Shown: piece after piece, positions 61,778 to 64,000 of the stretch
How the letters are laid out: every line of letters begins with the position of its first letter
Numbering within the stretch: the first letter of the stretch is position 1
NCBI RefSeq assembly: GCF_027921445.1
Contig: NZ_CP115667.1
Coordinates: 124,001 to 188,000, forward strand
DNA from: Peptoniphilus equinus
Lineage (GTDB): Bacteria; Bacillota; Clostridia; Tissierellales; Peptoniphilaceae
Reading direction: 5' to 3'
DNA: 64,000 nucleotides
Translations under genes and position numbers: made by a program
Notes under the pieces: generated by a model
Told to the model about the DNA's origin: nothing
The model's input: the letters and a program-made list of their open reading frames with translations, nothing else
Databases searched by the model: none

Positions 61778-62773
61778 CTAATCCCAAGGTTCAACCTGCG
61801 CAAATAACGTAGATGGGAAAGAAATCAACTGAACATCAAACTTCAAAGACGGTTCAACCCTTGAACTTGCGTTATGTAGTCTCATTGAGATTTCCCATCC
61901 GTTATCACATACGACATGAATTGTATTTTGCGACCTCACACCATTAGTTTCCTTGAAACCAATGTGATAGAACCTCGTCGGCACCTTCAAAATAGGCACT
62001 GTGGTAATTGATTTATGCCCCTCAGACGCCTCATTCAACGTGCCCGTCACGTTGACAGCTTCAACACGAGTTGTTCTACGCGCATCATCAGTTATGACTT
62101 TGTAAAAGTCATAACGTCCTATCAAATATCGAATGAGCCTTTCAGGCACATTGTCATAAGTCTCACTCAATCGCCTCAATTCATCCATAAACGACTGTAA
62201 AATCGGTTCATAGTAGTCACCAGCTTTATCTGGCAAATCCGACCATAAAGCAGGCGTTCCCGATTCTTTACTATCGTCACGCAACTGCCTAAGTCGTGTG
62301 AATTTCGGAACCACTTCCGAGAAATATGTTCGCGAACACGGATGGTCAAACCATTCAGCACCAAAATCAATCATATCTGAAAGACGACTGTGCTTAACCG
62401 CATGATGGTTATGCTTGCAGGAAAGTCCAATCTCCCAACGATGACCCCTACGGATGCATAAAACATCTCGAACATCTCCGGCAATACCTGAGGCATCTGC
62501 CTGAACGGACAACACAAGCGGCGTGTCATTATCTGCATATTCCAAACGAGGCTCCAAACGGGTAATAACCCTGACAGCTGCATTCGCCGCATCCATAAAA
62601 TCATTCTGTTTCTCACCTGCGGTTTCGAAACAATTTTTAGCAGTGCGCATCTGCGCAGTATCTTCCACAATTACATCCTGCGTATCTTTGTATTTGTCAT
62701 AAAGTGCAATAACGCAGGCATATTCAAACGCTTTGCCCAGCTTTGTCTGGCTACCTGACTTAGCCACGCACAT
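61778..62773 (-). CDS. HaeIII-family type II restriction endonuclease
   Basis: 331 residues recognised by the HaeIII-type core: KLGKAFEYACVIALYDKY at the N-terminus and RRGHRWEIGLSCKHNHHAVK with HSRLSDMIDFGAEWF near residue 130. The predicted target is GGCC, cut to blunt ends by the founding member. It lies 10 bases after the methyltransferase gene in the same operon. The ATG at 62773 sits one base from GGAGG; a GTG two codons later (62767) has better spacing and may be the real start. Base composition differs from the adjacent recombinase, suggesting a cassette. Confidence 0.85.
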   Translation of the reverse strand: MCVAKSGSQTKLGKAFEYACVIALYDKYKDTQDVIVEDTAQMRTAKNCFETAGEKQNDFMDAANAAVRVITRLEPRLEYADNDTPLVLSVQADASGIAGDVRDVLCIRRGHRWEIGLSCKHNHHAVKHSRLSDMIDFGAEWFDHPCSRTYFSEVVPKFTRLRQLRDDSKESGTPALWSDLPDKAGDYYEPILQSFMDELRRLSETYDNVPERLIRYLIGRYDFYKVITDDARRTTRVEAVNVTGTLNEASEGHKSITTVPILKVPTRFYHIGFKETNGVRSQNTIHVVCDNGWEISMRLHNASSRVEPSLKFDVQLISFPSTLFAQVEPWD

Positions 62774-62783
62774 TCCTCCCTTC

Positions 62784-63716
62784 TCAATAAACCTTTTCCA
62801 ACGTCTCCCGTACACGCACAGCAACCGCTTCCGCCAAGTTACATGGCACCGCATTACCAATCTGCTTGTATACGCTGGTCAAATCACCGCAGAACTTCAT
62901 ATCAGCAGGAAACGTCTGAATCGCAGCTGCTTCCTGCCAGCTCAAACGACGAGTCTCACCATCTCCGAATTGCCAAACATCTTTATCAATCTTAACCATA
63001 TCCGGCGAACCCGGCCACAGCGTCACCTGCTTTGCCATAGCAGGAATGGTGTAACTCACTTCATCCCAGCCACGTTTGCGATTCCGAGACATATACCGAC
63101 TGCTGTACGGAGCCATGCAGACGTCCCCATCGCCCGGAGCAGGAACATTCTTCAACGCCTCCCGAAGCGTAACAAGGTTATCGCTCGATTCAGGATATAC
63201 GAACTCGTCAATGCCCAAATCCTTACGAAGACCGACGATAATCACTCGCTCCCTGTCTTCGGGCACGCCGTAATGCTTTGCGTTCAGCAACTTATACCGT
63301 ACGTCATAACCGCAGTCTGAGAATGCCTCAACAATCGCCTCGATAATCTGTCCGCCGCCCATCGTGAGCAGACCTTTCACGTTTTCTCCGACAAAAGCCA
63401 ACGGACGCTTCGCCTTGACAATGCGCACATAATGCTTGTACAGAGAATTGCGGCTATCGTCCAACTTACGCGGACCAGACAAGGAAAACCCTTGGCACGG
63501 GAACCCACCGAGAATAATATCGGTATCGGGAATATCGTCCTCAGAAATCTGTCCAATATCGCCACATACTACGGTTGCATCGCTCCAACGACGGAACGTA
63601 TCGCATGCATCCTTGTTAAAATCATTCGCCCAAACCGTCTTGAAACCGGCACGCTCGAATCCAATATCCAATCCGCCTGCTCCGCAAAAAAGACTCGCCT
63701 GTGTCATTTGTTTCAT
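62784..63716 (-). CDS. C5-cytosine DNA methyltransferase, M.HaeIII-like
   Basis: 310 residues with ordered m5C motifs: I SLFCGAGGLDIGFERAGF, IV GGFPCQGFSLSG with the catalytic Cys, VI VGENVKGLL, VIII DRERVIIVGLR, and X YKQIGNAVPCNLAEAVAVR. The target-recognition stretch (YMSRNRKRGWDEVSYTIPA, then LWPGSPDMVKIDKD) parallels M.HaeIII from memory, supporting GGCC as target. It protects against the linked endonuclease. The start was set at MKQMTQASLF after AAGGAG; MTQASLF three codons later is possible. Confidence 0.92.
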   Translation of the reverse strand: MKQMTQASLFCGAGGLDIGFERAGFKTVWANDFNKDACDTFRRWSDATVVCGDIGQISEDDIPDTDIILGGFPCQGFSLSGPRKLDDSRNSLYKHYVRIVKAKRPLAFVGENVKGLLTMGGGQIIEAIVEAFSDCGYDVRYKLLNAKHYGVPEDRERVIIVGLRKDLGIDEFVYPESSDNLVTLREALKNVPAPGDGDVCMAPYSSRYMSRNRKRGWDEVSYTIPAMAKQVTLWPGSPDMVKIDKDVWQFGDGETRRLSWQEAAAIQTFPADMKFCGDLTSVYKQIGNAVPCNLAEAVAVRVRETLEKVY

Positions 63717-63741
63717 TTTGCCATCTCCTTTTCTTATTTTG

Positions 63742-63990
63742 TTACCACTCATGATTCGCGATGTACTCGTCGGCAGCCAGACGGAAAAACGCGGACAGGC
63801 TCAACCCGTGAGCCTTCGCAATCGCCGTCAGGCGCGCCTTATCACTTTTCGTCATAGAGACCAATGACGTGGCGCGCTCCTCCGATGCATCGGCGGAAAC
63901 GCTCGCCTTGGCCTCCTTCTTATCGTGTTCCTTCGCGGCGTCTGCTTCGAACTTATCAAGCAATGCCGCCATATCTTGTTTCCTCGTCAT
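63742..63990 (-). CDS. Small ribbon-helix-helix-like protein of the right-hand element
   Basis: 82 residues: a charged N-terminus (MTRKQDMAALLDKFEADAAK), an Ala/Glu/Ser-rich linker, and a C-terminal MTKSDKARLTAIAKAHGLSL with SAFFRLAADEYI that looks like a ribbon-helix-helix DNA-binding or relaxosome-accessory domain. Such small proteins accompany mobilisation or partition genes on actinobacterial and Firmicutes elements. It lies 25 bases before the methyltransferase and may autoregulate the operon. The role is inferred. Confidence 0.55.
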   Translation of the reverse strand: MTRKQDMAALLDKFEADAAKEHDKKEAKASVSADASEERATSLVSMTKSDKARLTAIAKAHGLSLSAFFRLAADEYIANHEW

Positions 63991-64000
63991 GCTCTACCTC

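Overview
The window reads as a Gram-positive Firmicutes chromosome segment with a backbone of roughly 50% G+C (estimated by eye), interrupted by foreign DNA at both ends. Strong AGGAGG ribosome sites, MetNIQ, OpuC, RecD2, ComFC, long-form HPF, a MurA with the active-site Cys and a PBP5-type carboxypeptidase fit Firmicutes. The peptide and amino-acid transport genes together with an encapsulated ferritin would suit an anaerobic peptide-fermenting coccus such as the Peptoniphilaceae. That placement is inference only.

Region 1 (1 to about 11,740) is an AT-rich integrative element. It carries a large serine recombinase (cut by the left edge), a TnpW-like small protein, a stand-alone HK97-fold capsid-like protein, two hypothetical genes beside ~80-bp inverted-repeat cassettes, a P4/D5-type primase-helicase, a repeat-rich control or origin region, a Cro/C1 repressor, and a response regulator / histidine kinase / ABC ATPase / FtsX permease cargo module of the antimicrobial-peptide-response type. 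Its right side abuts a truncated Doc toxin remnant (11,809-11,997).

Region 2 (12,004 to about 59,780) is the backbone. It holds an encapsulin nanocompartment with ferritin-like cargo; a CapA-like lipoprotein; an OpuC-type osmoprotectant importer; an ABC exporter-like pair with a very long coiled-coil permease; murA; tRNA-Lys(CTT); a D,D-carboxypeptidase; a DapF-fold racemase with an M18 aminopeptidase; a decayed IS200 element; pepD with a TetR regulator divergent from a YfcC transporter and an EamA exporter; MGMT; an AI-2E family permease; a LURP-one-like protein; a trkA-trkH-trkA'-ung-hydrolase operon; a guanylate-kinase-like gene; aspartate kinase; a PepSY lipoprotein; metNIQ; APC and AEC transporters; metK; recD2-comFC; yihY divergent from a second two-component system; an unknown 500-residue protein coupled to an ArAE/FUSC membrane protein; and hpf.

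Region 3 (about 60,030 to 64,000) is a second foreign insertion of different composition. It contains a large serine recombinase broken by at least two compensating frameshifts, a HaeIII-family restriction endonuclease with its C5-cytosine methyltransferase (predicted target GGCC), and a small DNA-binding-like protein. It continues past the right edge.

Functionally, the backbone combines methionine/SAM metabolism (metNIQ, metK, aspartate kinase), ion and osmotic balance (OpuC, Trk), peptide use (M18, PepD, YfcC), envelope upkeep (MurA, PBP5, CapA, the coiled-coil ABC system) and iron storage (encapsulin). The most unusual items are the isolated scaffold-less HK97-like shell protein in the left element, its repeat-rich replication region, the coiled-coil permease, the FUSC-coupled unknown protein, and a DnaA-box cluster upstream of hpf.
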